From assembly GCF_000423465.1 (NCBI RefSeq), contig NZ_KE384021.1:155290-219289 (forward strand): a stretch of 64,000 nt of DNA, written 5' to 3'. The notes under the pieces were generated by a model, which saw only the letters and a list, made by a program, of their open reading frames with translations, had not been told where the DNA came from and made no database searches. Shown here piece by piece: positions 63,253 to 64,000 of this stretch (within the stretch, counting starts at the first letter, position 1; every line of letters starts with the position of its first letter). The DNA comes from Propionicicella superfundia DSM 22317. Its GTDB lineage: Bacteria > Actinomycetota > Actinomycetes > Propionibacteriales > Propionibacteriaceae. Both the position numbers and the translations under genes were made by a program.

Positions 63253-63387
63253 GCGTGGAGCGTACCCCGACGCGGGGCCGCGCGATGGCCGGTCATCGGC
63301 GTGAGCGTTGGTGCAGGGCCCCATGCCGTCTCACACCTTTGTCTCTTCTCTGTGAACTGCTGCGGGATCGGTTCGCCGGCCCTAGAG

Positions 63388-63406
63388 TGAGGGGAGCCTA
63401 ACCTAA
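63388..63406 (+). promoter_or_regulatory. DtxR/IdeR iron box
   Basis: Read on the minus strand, the 19-bp site is TTAGGTTAGGCTCCCCTCA, matching the iron-regulator consensus TTAGGTTAGGCTAACCTAA at 16 of 19 positions. It overlaps or follows a TAGAGT -10 box at 63383-63388, so iron-loaded repressor should block transcription of the gene at 63426. Confidence 0.88.
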
Positions 63407-63425
63407 TTGACCGAGGTGGAGTAGC

Positions 63426-64000
63426 GTGCGCGTACGACGGATCCTGACGTGGCTCGGCGCTCTGGCGCTGGCAGCGGCGGTCGTGTGGGGATCCACCGGC
63501 ACCGCGGCCGCACAGGACGACTGGCAGGACGTCACCGAATCGATCACCTCCCTCCTCGACGAGGTTCCCACGCTCTACGCGGACGGCGACCTCAAGGGCG
63601 TCGAGGCCAACGTCCGAAAGGCCTATTACGAGGAGTACCAGGCCAGCGGACTCGAGGACGAGGTCAAGCACCGCCTGGGCGCCGACCGGGCGACCGCCTT
63701 CCAGACCGGCGTCGTCGAGCTCCGGAACCTCACCCGGGACGGCGCCCCGCAGGCCGACGTGAAAGCGGCGGTCGCCCAGCTCACGACGCAGCTCACGACC
63801 GACGTCGAAGAGGTGCGGACGGCCCCCGAGGTCAGCGACCGATGGGGAAGGGTCGCGCAGAGCATCGTCGAGACGAGCAACGAGGCGCTGCGACTGTACG
63901 AGGCGGGCGACCACGACGCCGCATTCACCGAGGCCAGCCGCGCCTACCTGGAGCACTACGAGGCCGACGGGCTGGAGAAGGCGACCCTGTCGTACCTCAG
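63426..64000 (+). CDS. FTR1-family iron permease with extracytoplasmic N-terminal domain (cut by window edge)
   Basis: The first 191 codons of a protein that continues past the window. A signal peptide (MRVRRILTWLGALALAAAVV, to about TAAAQDD) precedes two related helical modules: ITSLLDEVPTLYADGDLKGV with KAYYEEYQASGLEDEV, and ALRLYEAGDHDAAFTEASRA with YLEHYEADGLE. This layout is that of FTR1/EfeU proteins with a periplasmic-type N-terminal domain; the membrane permease part would lie outside the window. The GTG start has GAGGTGGAG upstream. The iron box upstream supports a role in iron uptake. Confidence 0.87.
   Translation, partial: MRVRRILTWLGALALAAAVVWGSTGTAAAQDDWQDVTESITSLLDEVPTLYADGDLKGVEANVRKAYYEEYQASGLEDEVKHRLGADRATAFQTGVVELRNLTRDGAPQADVKAAVAQLTTQLTTDVEEVRTAPEVSDRWGRVAQSIVETSNEALRLYEAGDHDAAFTEASRAYLEHYEADGLEKATLSYL

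Noticed and set aside
1-64000. tRNA or rRNA genes
   Set aside because: No cloverleaf-like segment with a T-loop and CCA-proximal stem was recognised by reading; a covariance scan would be decisive.

Overview
The window comes from a high-GC Gram-positive bacterium (Actinomycetota). The evidence is strongly GC-biased codon use, many apparently leaderless genes (a TANNNT box about 6 to 8 bases before the start codon), an ileS T-box that sequesters the ribosome binding site, a DtxR/IdeR-type iron box, an Rv3235-family protein, an Eis-type acetyltransferase and LCP proteins. Family or genus cannot be fixed from the sequence. No rRNA, tRNA, CRISPR array, transposase or phage gene was seen.

Region 1 (1-22 kb) is mostly housekeeping and envelope functions. 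It holds a partial L,D-transpeptidase with Ig-like repeats, typA, a FucO-like alcohol dehydrogenase and a three-gene exopolysaccharide operon (processive GT2 synthase, HlyD-like protein, GH81 beta-1,3-glucanase lipoprotein). A GTPase, a DUF937 protein, a PIG-L deacetylase and a cysteine desulfurase-like enzyme follow. An operon of flavodoxin-reductase-like membrane protein, FMN-binding protein and ApbE looks like extracytoplasmic flavin electron transfer. An EamA transporter ends inside an 87-bp tandem repeat, followed by a MalY/PatB lyase and two tandem HAD phosphatases.

Region 2 (22.7-33.6 kb) is an accessory, cell-surface region. It has a minimal LADTG-anchored protein, a large HTH-nSTAND-WD40 protein, two LCP proteins each followed by a secreted surface protein, and a gap of lower GC.

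Region 3 (33.6-53 kb) carries T-box-controlled ileS with an altered class I signature motif (GTHH), an Eis-type acetyltransferase, a YHS-domain protein, serB, aspartokinase and a lone ABC ATPase with a degenerate signature. An ABC importer with a frameshifted double permease, a complete polar amino-acid ABC importer, a guanidine-III riboswitch with two SMR exporter genes, a 168-bp palindrome, a hydrolase and a GT28-type glycosyltransferase complete it.

Region 4 (53-62 kb) is the most unusual part. All genes are on the minus strand. A five-gene operon (secreted 155-aa protein, lipoprotein, MacB/LolD-like ATPase, two FtsX-like permeases) sits beside two small bicistronic cassettes. Each cassette encodes a secreted peptide precursor coupled by ATGA overlap to a 60-aa two-helix membrane protein. 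All three payload genes share a signal-peptide type and a leader of about 345 bp that begins with the same 28-bp motif. Broken copies of the same genes lie between them. I read this as an undescribed, repeatedly duplicated secreted-peptide (bacteriocin-like) system with candidate immunity proteins.

Region 5 (62-64 kb) has a DUF1801 protein, a Pr6Pr-family membrane protein and the start of an iron-regulated FTR1-type iron permease that runs off the right edge.
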